Source of the DNA: Lonepinella koalarum
GTDB taxonomy: Bacteria > Pseudomonadota > Gammaproteobacteria > Enterobacterales > Pasteurellaceae
DNA: 64,000 bases
Reading direction: 5' to 3'
NCBI RefSeq assembly: GCF_042926695.1
Contig: NZ_CP170642.1
Location: 558,001-622,000 of the forward strand
Made by a program: the position numbers and the translations under genes. Position 1 is the stretch's first letter. Each line of letters starts with the position of its first letter. Under the pieces are notes generated by a model, which was given only the letters and a program-made list of their open reading frames with translations, was not told the DNA's origin and made no database searches. Positions 24,857 through 35,363 of this stretch are shown piece by piece.

Positions 24857-26515
24857 TTACGACACTCGCCCATTCTCAATATGAATCACCTGATCGCAAA
24901 TTTGCATGGTTGAGGTTCGGTGGCTGACTAAGATAATTAATTTCTCTTGTTTTACTTTAAGTAATGCCTGTAAAACCATGGCTTCATTTAAGCTATCTAA
25001 GTTACTTGTAGGTTCATCAAGTAAAATAATTGGGGCATTATGTAAGAAGGCTCGGGCAATGCCAATGCGTTGTTTTTCACCGTCTGATAGGCTGTTACCC
25101 AATTCGGTAATTTTCGTTTCATAGCCTTCAGGTAAGCTCATAATAAAGTCATGAATAGATGCTTTTTTAGCCGCTTCAATAACCTGTTGTTGGCTGGCAT
25201 GGCGTTTTGCCATGATAATATTTTCATAAATACTTTCATTGAAAATATAGGTTTGTTGCGTAATGTATGCCATATTTTCACGTAAACTTTGAGTGTTGAT
25301 TTGGGTTAAATCTATGCCATTGATTTGAATATGACCAGATTGTGGATCGTAAAAACGCATTAGCAGTTTCAACAAAGTGCTTTTACCACTGCCACTACGT
25401 CCGTGAATACCTAAAATTTGCCCTTTATTTAAGCTGAGATTGATGTTAGACAGAATCTGTTCATCAGCATAAGCAAAATGAAGACCTGTAACGTTGATTT
25501 GTTCAATTTTTGCTAAATTTACACCGCACTTTACATCGTCTAGTACAGGTTTTTCATGCAGTAAACCCAGTACTCGTTCACCGCTGGCAAGGGTTTGTAA
25601 TAAATTATTGGAAAGATTACTTAATGCAATTACAGGACCATAGCTTGACATCAGTAGAATAACGGCAATCAGTAAGCCACTGAAATCAATTTGTTGATAA
25701 TAGAATAAAATTAATCCAGTCGCTAAGATCAACATATTAAACAATGAAACTGCTATTTCTGTATAGGCACGCACTTTAGATTCTTGTGCTTTTATGCGGA
25801 AAAAGGCTTGATCGATGGCTTGGCTACGTTGATTAATTTGTGCTAACCGCTGGTCTTCATAACCAAATAATTGGATTTCTTTCATGCCACGAATGCTGTC
25901 AAGAAAATAATCATTCATTTCACCGACTAATTCACGGTATTTTCTACCTTCATCACGAGCCATGGCAGTGGTAATGGTTGGTAGAATAAAGCCAATGGTG
26001 AGATAGGCAAGCAAAGCGATTAAGACAAACCAAACAGAAATAGCCCCAAATACCATGAGTAAAATCGCCGATGTTAAAATAGCAATAGCAATAGGTGCTA
26101 TGGTGTGAGCGTAAAATACTTCCAGTAATTCAATATCATTGGTGACTAATGATAATAATTGCCCTGATGGTTTTTGTTGTAATTTATCAAAAGCCAATCG
26201 GCGTAGGGCGGTGAAGACTTTATCACGCAATAGTGCTAATAATTTAAAGGCAATGTAATGCCCTGACATTTGTTCTAAATAACGTAGGATACCACGAGCG
26301 ATAGCCAGTACAATCAGTGCGGTAAGAATTTGGCTAAAAGTAAAGTGAGTGGCAAAACCTGCTAGATTCACTAATCCGATTGCTCCCAACACAATAATAA
26401 AAATCGCCGCAAGGAAGCCAAGCGTTCCCATAATAATGGTGAAACTCATAATATGAGCTAATGGTGTGACTAATTTGAGCAAATGCCACATGATGATAAA
26501 TCCATTTTTACGCAT
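24857..26515 (-). CDS. ABC exporter half, CydC-like permease-ATPase
   Basis: A 552-residue protein: six membrane helices, then an ATPase domain with Walker A GRSGSGKST, signature LSDGEKQRIG and Walker B IILLDEPTSNLDS. The signature has Asp where Gly is usual (LSDGE rather than LSGGE). RGILRYLEQMSGHYIAFKLL resembles CydC, which with CydD exports cysteine and glutathione to the periplasm. Length and pairing also match the uncharacterised H. influenzae pair I recall as HI0663/HI0664, so strict CydC orthology is not certain. It starts 8 bp inside the partner gene. Confidence 0.75.
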   Translation of the reverse strand: MRKNGFIIMWHLLKLVTPLAHIMSFTIIMGTLGFLAAIFIIVLGAIGLVNLAGFATHFTFSQILTALIVLAIARGILRYLEQMSGHYIAFKLLALLRDKVFTALRRLAFDKLQQKPSGQLLSLVTNDIELLEVFYAHTIAPIAIAILTSAILLMVFGAISVWFVLIALLAYLTIGFILPTITTAMARDEGRKYRELVGEMNDYFLDSIRGMKEIQLFGYEDQRLAQINQRSQAIDQAFFRIKAQESKVRAYTEIAVSLFNMLILATGLILFYYQQIDFSGLLIAVILLMSSYGPVIALSNLSNNLLQTLASGERVLGLLHEKPVLDDVKCGVNLAKIEQINVTGLHFAYADEQILSNINLSLNKGQILGIHGRSGSGKSTLLKLLMRFYDPQSGHIQINGIDLTQINTQSLRENMAYITQQTYIFNESIYENIIMAKRHASQQQVIEAAKKASIHDFIMSLPEGYETKITELGNSLSDGEKQRIGIARAFLHNAPIILLDEPTSNLDSLNEAMVLQALLKVKQEKLIILVSHRTSTMQICDQVIHIENGRVS

Positions 26516-28262
26516 AATTTGCTCCTGTTCTGATATTTTCTAAGGCTTTTTGTTGGTTAAACATTTCTGTATAAAGCCCTTGTTTTTCCATGAGTTGCGA
26601 ATGTGTTCCTTGTTCGACTAATTGCCCGTTATCTAACACATAAATTTTATCCGCTTGTACCGCATTGGCTAAACGATGTGAAATCATGACAATGGTTTTT
26701 TCAGCTTTAAGTTGATGAATAAACTGCAAGATAATTTCTTCACTTTCTACATCAATATTGCTGGTGGCTTCATCAAAAATATAGCAACTGGCATCGTGTA
26801 ATAAGGCTCGAGCTAGGGCTAAACGTTGAATTTGTCCGCCAGATAAATTATTACCACGACTTAATAATGGCATATCTAAACCGCCATTTTCTCGCACAAA
26901 ATCAGCCAAATTAACTTGGCTTAACGCTTGATAAATTTGTTCATCGCTAGCGTTTATTTGTGCCATCAGCATATTTTCTCGTAATGATCCTTTGAAAATA
27001 TAACTGCTGTGGCTGACTAAACAAATTTGTTGATAGAATGAAGTGCGGTGCAAATCAGAGCTGTTTTTGCCATTAAACAGAATTTGTCCTTGTTGTGCGT
27101 GGTTAAAGCCCATTAACAGGGAAACTAAGGTTGATTTTCCACAGCCACTTTTCCCCACGAAAACGGTTAATTGATGGGGGTGAATGGTTAAGTTTAAGCC
27201 ATTGATGGCATTTTTTTCAGCTGAATAGGCAAAATGTAAATTTTGTAATGTAATTTGAATGTTATTTTTTTCATCAAAATTCACCGCACTTTCAGCTTGG
27301 GTTTGTGTTATTGGTGTGTCTAATAAGGTGAAAATTTTATCTGAAGCCGCTTTACCATTCATGGCAACGTGGAAAAATGAACCAAGTAAACGTAAAGGAA
27401 TGAAAAATTCAGAGGAAAGTAGAATAAATAGAATGACCGCAAAGACGGTTAAATGTCCTGCTTGGAATTGCAATAATGCGGTTAAAATCCCAATCGCCGC
27501 ACCACCATAAGCTAATAAATCCATCAGCGAAACAGAGTTTAGCTGCATAGTTAGCACTTTCATGGTGATTTTACGAAAATGTTCCGCTTCAATATCCATT
27601 TGTTTCGCTTTATAGTCATCATCTTGGTAAATTTTGAGGGTGACTAGCCCTTGTAAGTTATCTAAAAAACTACTGCCTAATCCCACATAAATCGCCCAAT
27701 ATTTGGCTAATAGTCGTTTAGCAATTTTATTGACTGCAATAATTGAGATCGGAATTAAGGGGACGCAAACCAATAAAACCAGAGCGGTCGGTGCACTAAA
27801 AAAGACTAAAAAAAGAAATAAAGTCAGCGGGGCAAGTAAACTATAAAATAATTGTGGCAAATAACGTCCGAAATAGATCTCAATTTGTTCTACACCCTCT
27901 GAAGCAATTTGCACTAACGAAGAAGTGGATTGTTGATTAACCTGATTTAACGGCATAGAGGCTAATTTCTGATAAATTAAGGTTCTCAATTTATGTTTAA
28001 CATGGGTGCTAGCATAGTAAGATGCTTTGCCTGCCATTTTCCCTGCAAACACACGCAAGCTCAATGCAGCAACTAAAACAATAAAAAAAATCACCGCACT
28101 TGTCAGGCTTAGGGTTTGCTCAAAAGCCTGATGCAGACACCAAGCAAATGTGACCGCAGTGACAATACTGCCAACCAACGCAAGCCAATTCCACAACACA
28201 GTCGCAGCAATCCATTTTTTGCTGTCTTCCACTGTGTTAATCAGACGTTTATCTATCATCAT
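26508..28262 (-). CDS. ABC exporter half, CydD-like permease-ATPase
   Basis: A 584-residue partner of the CydC-like protein: six helices, Walker A GKSGCGKST, signature LSGGQIQRLA, Walker B YIFDEATSNID (Ala in place of the usual Pro after Glu), H-loop MISHRLAN. The segment GVEQIEIYFGRYLPQLFYSLLAPLTLF fits the CydD branch. The likely role is a heterodimeric exporter of thiols, or of amino acids or small molecules. USS copies lie inside it (27041-27049, 27283-27291, 28093-28101), showing it belongs to the resident genome. The start is one of two adjacent ATG codons. Confidence 0.75.
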   Translation of the reverse strand: MMIDKRLINTVEDSKKWIAATVLWNWLALVGSIVTAVTFAWCLHQAFEQTLSLTSAVIFFIVLVAALSLRVFAGKMAGKASYYASTHVKHKLRTLIYQKLASMPLNQVNQQSTSSLVQIASEGVEQIEIYFGRYLPQLFYSLLAPLTLFLFLVFFSAPTALVLLVCVPLIPISIIAVNKIAKRLLAKYWAIYVGLGSSFLDNLQGLVTLKIYQDDDYKAKQMDIEAEHFRKITMKVLTMQLNSVSLMDLLAYGGAAIGILTALLQFQAGHLTVFAVILFILLSSEFFIPLRLLGSFFHVAMNGKAASDKIFTLLDTPITQTQAESAVNFDEKNNIQITLQNLHFAYSAEKNAINGLNLTIHPHQLTVFVGKSGCGKSTLVSLLMGFNHAQQGQILFNGKNSSDLHRTSFYQQICLVSHSSYIFKGSLRENMLMAQINASDEQIYQALSQVNLADFVRENGGLDMPLLSRGNNLSGGQIQRLALARALLHDASCYIFDEATSNIDVESEEIILQFIHQLKAEKTIVMISHRLANAVQADKIYVLDNGQLVEQGTHSQLMEKQGLYTEMFNQQKALENIRTGANYA

Positions 28263-28477
28263 GATGTTAAGTTTCCTAAAATTTATGTTTATTCAGAATA
28301 AATTTGAATCGTCAAATATAAGGTGTTTAAAATTTGTTAATGGGTATTAAAGATTTATACACTTTATACAAAGTGATGGAACTATGGGCGTTTAATTATA
28401 GTGATAAGGGAAAGACTAATCAAATGATAATAAAATAGGGGGAATTATATCCCCCTATGTATTGATGATAAAATATT

Positions 28478-29761
28478 TTATTCAGCTAACTGATTAAATT
28501 CTCGTTGTGTATGACCAGTATAAACTTGGCGTGGACGAACGATTTTTAAGGTGCCGAAATCATACATTTCTTTCCAGTGTGCTATCCAGCCAACGGTACG
28601 TGCTAATGCAAAAATAACCGTAAACATAGAAACAGGAATACCAATCGCTTTTAAGATAATACCAGAATAAAAATCAACATTCGGATAGAGATTACGCTCA
28701 ATAAAATATTCATCCGTTAAGGCGATACGTTCTAATTCCATTGCCACTTTTAATAATTGGGTTTTAATACCTAATTCTTGTAATACTTCGTGACAGGTTT
28801 CACGCATCACTTTGGCGCGAGGGTCGTAATTTTTATACACACGATGTCCAAAGCCCATTAAGCGGAATGGATCATTTTTATCTTTCGCTTTTTCAATAAA
28901 TTCCGGAATACGATCGACAGAACCGATTTCTTCTAACATCTTAATACAGGCTTCATTAGCACCACCATGAGTAGGTCCCCAAAGTGACGCAATACCGGCT
29001 GCAATACAGGCAAATGGGTTGGAACCAGAAGAGGCCGCGGTACGCACGGTTGAGGTGGAGGCATTTTGTTCGTGGTCAGCATGGAGAATAAAAATACGGT
29101 TCATCGCTTTTTCTAGCACGGGATTAACTTGATAAGGTTCGCAAGGAGTAGCAAACATCATATATAGGAAATTACCAGCATAAGAAAGGTGATTTTGTGG
29201 AAACATAAATGGATGCCCAATGGAATATTTATAACACATTGCCGCCAGGGTTGGCATTTTCGCTAATAAACGAAGAGCAGTTAAATTACGGTGTTCTTCA
29301 TCACTGACATCCAGTACATTGTGATAGAATGCGGCTAATGCACCACTGACCCCACACATTACTGCCATGGGGTGCGAATCTCGCCGGAAACCATGAAAGA
29401 AACGGGAAAGTTGTTCATGGACTAAGGTGTGTTGACGGATAACTTGAGTAAATTCGTTATAATCTTTTTGGTCTGGGCGTTCGCCATAAAGTAATAGGTA
29501 AGCAACTTCTAAATAGTCTGCGTTCATGGCAAGGTCATGAATCGGGTAACCACGGTGCAATAAAATCCCTTTATCGCCATCAATATAGGTAATTTCAGAT
29601 CTACACATAGCGGTGGACATTAAGCCGGGGTCAAACGTGAATAAATGATTTTTACTCAGCTCTTGCACATCAATGGCATCATAGCCTAAAGATCCCTGAT
29701 GTACTGGCAGATCAAATTCTCTACCATCACTTAAAGTTAGTTTTGCTGTTAAATTAGACAT
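28478..29761 (-). CDS. gltA: citrate synthase (type II)
   Basis: Condenses acetyl-CoA and oxaloacetate to citrate at the entry of the TCA cycle. Its 427 residues equal E. coli GltA. Catalytic regions are present: HADHEQNASTSTVRTA (His), WGPTHGGANEA (His) and PNVDFYSGI (Asp); MGFGHRVYKNYDPRA binds CoA. The N-terminal domain typical of NADH-sensitive hexameric enzymes is present (DPGLMSTAMCRSEITYIDGD). It is divergent from sucA. H. influenzae lacks this gene. Confidence 0.96.
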   Translation of the reverse strand: MSNLTAKLTLSDGREFDLPVHQGSLGYDAIDVQELSKNHLFTFDPGLMSTAMCRSEITYIDGDKGILLHRGYPIHDLAMNADYLEVAYLLLYGERPDQKDYNEFTQVIRQHTLVHEQLSRFFHGFRRDSHPMAVMCGVSGALAAFYHNVLDVSDEEHRNLTALRLLAKMPTLAAMCYKYSIGHPFMFPQNHLSYAGNFLYMMFATPCEPYQVNPVLEKAMNRIFILHADHEQNASTSTVRTAASSGSNPFACIAAGIASLWGPTHGGANEACIKMLEEIGSVDRIPEFIEKAKDKNDPFRLMGFGHRVYKNYDPRAKVMRETCHEVLQELGIKTQLLKVAMELERIALTDEYFIERNLYPNVDFYSGIILKAIGIPVSMFTVIFALARTVGWIAHWKEMYDFGTLKIVRPRQVYTGHTQREFNQLAE

Positions 29762-29947
29762 AGGTCACTCCTTTTTTGTCTTTGTTATTTGTTGTGTTTA
29801 TGTTAATTTTTTGTAAACTCAATAAATTTACTATATTACAGTATGTAGAGTTACAAATTTAAAATTATTAATGCAATCTAAATATAACTCCATTTTGCAT
29901 GATTTGTCTTCAAAAATTTCTGTAAATTTTTTGTTAAATTTAAAAAG

Positions 29948-29963
29948 TGTGACATAGATCATA
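29948..29963. promoter_or_regulatory. CRP-like site between gltA and sucA
   Basis: TGTGA-CATAGA-TCATA matches the CRP palindrome TGTGA-N6-TCACA except one base. It lies upstream of a TATATT -10-like box (29991-29996) facing sucA. The rest of the 306-bp gltA-sucA gap is AT-rich and holds both promoters; no gene was seen. Confidence 0.5.
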
Positions 29964-30068
29964 TTTTTCTTTTTAAGAATAGGGTAAAGTTATATTAATT
30001 TAGATGATGTTTATAAAATCTAAATTTTATTTATGATGGATGTTAAATTTAATGTAGGTAGGAACACG

Positions 30069-32879
30069 ATGCAGAATAATTCATTTCAACAGTGGCTAGA
30101 GCAAAGTGCGTTATCTGGAGGCAGTCAGTCTTATATTGAAGATCTTTATGAAAATTATCTTGAAGATCCTGATTCAATAGAAGTGAGCTGGCGAGAAGTT
30201 TTTAATTCTTTAGCAAAAAATACCGCAGTTTTGTACCAGCCGGAACAAGCCCATTCCCCCATTCGTAATTATTTTCGCCGTTTGGCGCTTGAAAAGTCAC
30301 CTAAGGGTGTTACCGTTATTGATCCTAAAGTGGGAGAACGTTTAACGAATGTATTAAGATTACTCAATGCTTATCGCTATCGCGGGCATTTATTAGCGGA
30401 TGTTGATCCGATTAATTTGCGTGAAAAACCCGAAGTGCCAACTTTGGATTATCGCTATTATGGACTGACGGAAGCGGATTTAGATGAAGAGTTTGATTTG
30501 AGCGATCATGTCTTTAATAAAGAAAAAATGAGCTTGCGTGAATTGGATGATGCCTTAAAGAAAACCTATTGCGGTAAAATCGGTTTAGAATTTATGCACA
30601 TCAACGATTTAGATGCTCGTATTTGGTTACAAAAAAGAATGGAAGACTGGGCGAATAACAGACACTTTAGCCTGCCAGAACAAGAAAAATTATTATCCGA
30701 ATTGACCGCTGCCGAAGGGCTAGAACGTTATATTGGGGCGAAATTTCCAGGTGCAAAACGTTTCTCTTTGGAAGGGAGCGATGCCTTTGTGCCACTAATC
30801 AAAGAAATTATTCGCCAAGGTGCGAAGCAGGGGGCAAAAGAAATCGTGTTTGGTATGGCTCACCGTGGTCGTTTGAATATGCTGGTGAATGTATTAGGTA
30901 AAAAACCAGCGGAATTATTTGATGAATTTGCCGGTAAACACCAGGGTAATGGTACCGGAGATGTAAAATATCATCAGGGTTTTTCCTCTGATTTTATGAC
31001 TGATGACGGTCGTGTACATTTAGTCTTAGCGTTTAACCCGTCACATTTAGAAATTGTCAGCCCAGTGGTCACAGGTTCGGTGCGAGCCAGACAAAAACGC
31101 CTAGGTGATGACGATCATAGAAAAGTATTATCCGTAACGGTACATGGTGATAGTGCGTTGGCTGGTCAAGGCGTGGTACAAGAAACCTTAAATATGTCTG
31201 ATGCACGTGGTTATACCGTGGGAGGTACCATTCGTATTGTGATCAATAACCGGATTGGTTTTACCACTTCTTTCCCAAAAGATACACGCTCTACGGTTTA
31301 TTGTACGGACATTGCTAAAATGATTGAAGCGCCAATTATTCATGTTAATGGTGATGATCCTGAAGCGGTGGCGTATGCAGCTCGTATGGCAGTGGATTAT
31401 CGTGCGTTATTTAAACGGGATATTTTCATTGATTTAGTTTCCTATCGCCGTCACGGACATAACGAAGCCGATGAACCGTCAGCCACCCAGCCGATGATGT
31501 ACAAAAAAATCAAAGCACATCCAACCCCACGCCAAGTGTATGCCGATAGATTGATTAACGAAGCGGTGATTAACAATGAAAAAGCCACCAGTTTTATTAA
31601 TAACTATCGTGATGCTTTAGACCGAGGTGAATGTGTGGTCGAGGAATGGCGAGAAATGAGTTATGATCGTGTGGATTGGTTAAAATATTTAAGCCAAGAA
31701 TGGACATCTGATTATGAAAGCCGTTTTGACGTACAACGTTTTAAAGCGTTAGCTCATTGTGTTTCACAATATCCTGAAACGCATCCGATTCATTCTCGGG
31801 TTGAGAAAATTTATGCCGATCGGGCATTAATGGCAAAAGGGGAAAAATTACTCGACTGGGGCATGGGCGAAACCATGGCGTATGCGACGTTGCTGGATGA
31901 CGGCTATCATATTCGTTTATCTGGTGAAGACTGCGGACGGGGGACGTTCTTCCATCGCCATGCTGTGTTACACTGTATTAATGACGGAACAGGCTATGTG
32001 CCATTATGTCATCTACATGATAAACAAGGTCATTTTGAAGTTTGGGATTCGGTCCTTTCCGAAGAAGCGGTACTTGCCTTTGAATATGGTTATGCCACCA
32101 CGACACCAAAAACCTTAACCATTTGGGAAGCTCAATTCGGTGATTTTGCCAATGGGGCGCAAGTGGTGATCGACCAGTTTATCAGTTCTGGTGAACAAAA
32201 ATGGGGCAGAATGTGCGGTTTGGTGTTATTACTGCCACATGGTTATGAAGGACAAGGTCCAGAGCATTCATCTGCTCGTTTAGAACGCTATTTGCAACTT
32301 TGTGCGCAACACAATATGCAAGTTTGTATTCCATCCACACCAGCGCAGATTTACCATTTATTACGTCGTCAAATGTTGCGTTCTGTTCGCCGTCCGTTAG
32401 TGGTGATTTCACCAAAATCTTTATTGCGCCATCCATTAGCGGTTTCTGCTATGGAAGAATTAACCGATGGCACATTCCAAAATGTGATTGGTGAAATCGA
32501 TGAGTTAGATCCAACACAAGTAAAACGTGTCGTATTCTGTTCGGGTAAAGTCTATTATGATTTATTAGAACGCCGCCGTCAAAACAAGCAAACAGATGTC
32601 GCTATCATTCGAATTGAACAACTTTACCCTTACCCAGAAGATGAAGTACGGTCAATTTTGGCAGAATATTTACACGTGAAAGATTATGTTTGGTGTCAGG
32701 AAGAGCCGTTAAACCAAGGGGCTTGGTATTGTTCTCGACATAATTTTATCCAAAGCATTCCTGAGGATGCCAGTTTACGTTATGTAGGTCGCCCAGCATC
32801 TGCTTCTCCAGCAGCTGGATATATGGCATTACATAATGAACAACAACAGAATTTAGTAACTGATGCTTTAACTTTATAA
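30069..32879 (+). CDS. sucA: 2-oxoglutarate dehydrogenase E1 component
   Basis: The thiamine-diphosphate decarboxylase of the 2-oxoglutarate dehydrogenase complex. The start is set at 30069 (MQNNSFQQWLEQSALSGG, 936 residues) because it follows AGGTAGGAA and matches the family N-terminus; the frame is open from 30033. EIVFGMAHRGRLNMLVNVLGK and the NGDDPEAVAYAARMA ThDP/Mg site are visible, as are the SYRRHGHNEADEP motif and the C-terminal PLVVISPKSLLRHP region. First gene of sucABCD. Confidence 0.96.
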   Translation: MQNNSFQQWLEQSALSGGSQSYIEDLYENYLEDPDSIEVSWREVFNSLAKNTAVLYQPEQAHSPIRNYFRRLALEKSPKGVTVIDPKVGERLTNVLRLLNAYRYRGHLLADVDPINLREKPEVPTLDYRYYGLTEADLDEEFDLSDHVFNKEKMSLRELDDALKKTYCGKIGLEFMHINDLDARIWLQKRMEDWANNRHFSLPEQEKLLSELTAAEGLERYIGAKFPGAKRFSLEGSDAFVPLIKEIIRQGAKQGAKEIVFGMAHRGRLNMLVNVLGKKPAELFDEFAGKHQGNGTGDVKYHQGFSSDFMTDDGRVHLVLAFNPSHLEIVSPVVTGSVRARQKRLGDDDHRKVLSVTVHGDSALAGQGVVQETLNMSDARGYTVGGTIRIVINNRIGFTTSFPKDTRSTVYCTDIAKMIEAPIIHVNGDDPEAVAYAARMAVDYRALFKRDIFIDLVSYRRHGHNEADEPSATQPMMYKKIKAHPTPRQVYADRLINEAVINNEKATSFINNYRDALDRGECVVEEWREMSYDRVDWLKYLSQEWTSDYESRFDVQRFKALAHCVSQYPETHPIHSRVEKIYADRALMAKGEKLLDWGMGETMAYATLLDDGYHIRLSGEDCGRGTFFHRHAVLHCINDGTGYVPLCHLHDKQGHFEVWDSVLSEEAVLAFEYGYATTTPKTLTIWEAQFGDFANGAQVVIDQFISSGEQKWGRMCGLVLLLPHGYEGQGPEHSSARLERYLQLCAQHNMQVCIPSTPAQIYHLLRRQMLRSVRRPLVVISPKSLLRHPLAVSAMEELTDGTFQNVIGEIDELDPTQVKRVVFCSGKVYYDLLERRRQNKQTDVAIIRIEQLYPYPEDEVRSILAEYLHVKDYVWCQEEPLNQGAWYCSRHNFIQSIPEDASLRYVGRPASASPAAGYMALHNEQQQNLVTDALTL

Positions 32880-32913
32880 GCTAATTTTTATGCACAATTA
32901 AAAAGGAAATATT

Positions 32914-34131
32914 ATGAGTGATTTAGATATTCTTACCCCAGTATTACCGGAAAGTGTTGCCGATGCAACGGTGGTTAAATGGCATAAAGCAGTGGGCGAA
33001 GCCGTGAGCCGTGATGAAATTTTAGTCGAAATTGAAACCGATAAGGTGGTATTAGAAGTGCCAGCCAGCGCAAACGGTGTGATTGCTAGTATTACCGAAG
33101 CTGAAGGGGCAACGGTGGTCAGTAATCAAGTATTGGGTAAATTGAATACCGTAGTGGATGGTGCCCGTATCCAAAACCCAGCAGCAAGTGAGGTGGAAGC
33201 GACTCCAGCGGATCGCCACAGTGCTAATTTAAACCCGGAGCCAACCGCACAGGATCATCAAGAAGATTTAAGTCCAGCGATTCGTCGTTTAATTGCGGAA
33301 CATGATTTAGATCCAAAAGCGATCCAAGGGTCTGGCGTGGGTGGTCGTATTACCCGTGAAGATGTGGAAAGTGTTTTAGCGAACAAACCACAAACTGCAC
33401 AAACAAGCCAAGATTTTTCACAAGCCAATTTACGTAGTGAAAAACGTGTACCAATGACCCGATTACGTAAACGTGTGGCGGAGCGCTTACTTGAAGTGAA
33501 AAACACCACGGCGATGTTGACCACGTTCAATGAAGTGGATATGCAACCGATTATGCAATTACGTAAAAGCTATGGCGAAAAATTTGAAAAACGCCACGGT
33601 GTACGTTTAGGTTTTATGTCTTTCTATGTGAAAGCCGTAGTAGAAGCGTTAAAACGTTATCCAGAAATTAATGCGTCTATTGATGGTGATGATATTGTTT
33701 ATCACAACTATTTTGATATTAGTATTGCGGTATCCACACCACGTGGATTGGTGACACCTGTGTTACGTGATTGCGATCAAATGAGCATGGCAGAAATCGA
33801 AAAAGCAATTAAATCTTTAGCGGAAAAAGGACAAAATGGCAAATTGACCGTGGAAGAATTAACCGGTGGAAACTTCACGATTACTAACGGTGGTGTATTC
33901 GGTTCGTTAATGTCAACCCCGATTATTAACCCACCACAAAGTGCGATTTTAGGTATGCACGCTATTAAAGATCGTCCAATTGCGGTGAATGGTCAGGTAG
34001 TGATTCGTCCAATGATGTATTTGGCTTTATCCTATGATCATCGTTTAATTGACGGTCGTGAGAGTGTTGGGGCGTTAGTGACGATTAAAGAATTACTCGA
34101 AGATCCAACTAGATTATTATTGGATATTTAA
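32914..34131 (+). CDS. sucB: 2-oxoglutarate dehydrogenase E2 (dihydrolipoyl succinyltransferase)
   Basis: A 405-residue E2 core: lipoyl domain (residues 1-78, lipoyl-lysine in EIETDKVVLEVPA), a linker, the E1/E3-binding domain (SPAIRRLIAEHDLDPKAIQGSG-type segment, about 108-145) and the catalytic domain, ending in LALSYDHRLIDGRE with the catalytic His/Asp. The standard single-lipoyl layout. It lies 34 bp after sucA. E3 (lpdA) is not in the window. Confidence 0.96.
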   Translation: MSDLDILTPVLPESVADATVVKWHKAVGEAVSRDEILVEIETDKVVLEVPASANGVIASITEAEGATVVSNQVLGKLNTVVDGARIQNPAASEVEATPADRHSANLNPEPTAQDHQEDLSPAIRRLIAEHDLDPKAIQGSGVGGRITREDVESVLANKPQTAQTSQDFSQANLRSEKRVPMTRLRKRVAERLLEVKNTTAMLTTFNEVDMQPIMQLRKSYGEKFEKRHGVRLGFMSFYVKAVVEALKRYPEINASIDGDDIVYHNYFDISIAVSTPRGLVTPVLRDCDQMSMAEIEKAIKSLAEKGQNGKLTVEELTGGNFTITNGGVFGSLMSTPIINPPQSAILGMHAIKDRPIAVNGQVVIRPMMYLALSYDHRLIDGRESVGALVTIKELLEDPTRLLLDI

Positions 34132-34193
34132 TTTTTCGATTATTTTCGTGGGGTGGCAACACCCCTATCATCAAGTAATAAAAAGGACAATAC

Positions 34194-35354
34194 ATGAATT
34201 TACATGAATATCAATCCAAACAAATTTTTGCACAATATGGTTTGCCAGTGAGTGAAGGTTATGCTTGTCAAAGTGCACAACAAGCGGTTGAAGCCACGGA
34301 AAAACTCGGTGGTACCGCATGGGTGGCAAAATGTCAAGTTCACGCCGGTGGACGGGGTAAAGCAGGCGGCGTAAAAGTGGTAAAATCCATTGATGAAGTG
34401 CGGTCATTTTTTGATAAGTTTTTAGGACAACGTTTAGTCACTTTCCAAACCGATAGCCGCGGTCAACCGATTAATACCATTTATATGGAAGCTTGTGCCG
34501 ATGTGAAAAAAGAACTTTATTTGGGCGCCGTGATTGATCGTAGTTCACAACGTATTGTGTTTATGGCATCTACCGAAGGGGGGATGAACATTGAAGAAGT
34601 GGCGGAAAAAACACCACACTTATTGCATAAAGTTGCTATTGATACCTTAATTGGGGCACAGCCTTATCAAGGACGTGAACTGGCGTTTAAATTAGGCTTA
34701 ATCGGTAAACAAGTCGCCCAATTCGCGCATTTATTTACCCAACTGAGCAAACTTTTTCTTGAAAAAGATTTAAGTCTCTTAGAAATCAATCCGTTAGTGA
34801 TTTTACAAAATGATGATTTGCATTGTTTAGATGCCAAAATCGTGGTGGATGATAATGCGTTATACCGTCAACCAGAGTTAAAGGCGATGCAAGATCCAAG
34901 CCAAGAAGACGGACGTGAGGCGGAAGCCGAAGCGTTAAGTTTAAACTATGTGGCATTAGAGGGTAATATTGGCTGTATGGTGAACGGTGCTGGGCTTGCC
35001 ATGGGAACCATGGATATTATTAAATTGCATGGCGGACAGCCTGCCAATTTCCTTGATGTTGGCGGCGGTGCGACTAAAGAACGTGTGGCTGGGGCGTTTA
35101 AAATTATTCTTTCTGATCCCAATGTGAAAGCTATTTTGGTCAATATTTTTGGTGGCATTGTACGCTGTGATTTAATTGCTGAAGGGATCATTGCTGCGGT
35201 TAATGAAATCGGTGTCAATGTGCCAGTGGTGGTACGACTTGAGGGCAATAACGCTGAATTAGGTCGTGATATTTTAGCCAAAAGTGGTGTGAATATTCTG
35301 GCAGCGAAAAGTTTAACAGATGCCGCTGAACAAGTGGTCAATGCAGCGAAATAA
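34194..35354 (+). CDS. sucC: succinyl-CoA synthetase beta subunit
   Basis: The nucleotide-binding beta chain that converts succinyl-CoA to succinate with ATP/GTP formation. A 386-residue ATP-grasp protein: N-terminal MNLHEYQSKQIFAQYGLP, AKCQVHAGGRGKAGGVK (nucleotide site), LEINPLVI, and the C-terminal CoA-ligase domain with NIFGGIVRCD. It ends 9 bp before sucD. A USS lies within the gene near 34397. Confidence 0.96.
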   Translation: MNLHEYQSKQIFAQYGLPVSEGYACQSAQQAVEATEKLGGTAWVAKCQVHAGGRGKAGGVKVVKSIDEVRSFFDKFLGQRLVTFQTDSRGQPINTIYMEACADVKKELYLGAVIDRSSQRIVFMASTEGGMNIEEVAEKTPHLLHKVAIDTLIGAQPYQGRELAFKLGLIGKQVAQFAHLFTQLSKLFLEKDLSLLEINPLVILQNDDLHCLDAKIVVDDNALYRQPELKAMQDPSQEDGREAEAEALSLNYVALEGNIGCMVNGAGLAMGTMDIIKLHGGQPANFLDVGGGATKERVAGAFKIILSDPNVKAILVNIFGGIVRCDLIAEGIIAAVNEIGVNVPVVVRLEGNNAELGRDILAKSGVNILAAKSLTDAAEQVVNAAK

Positions 35355-35363
35355 GGAGCGGTT

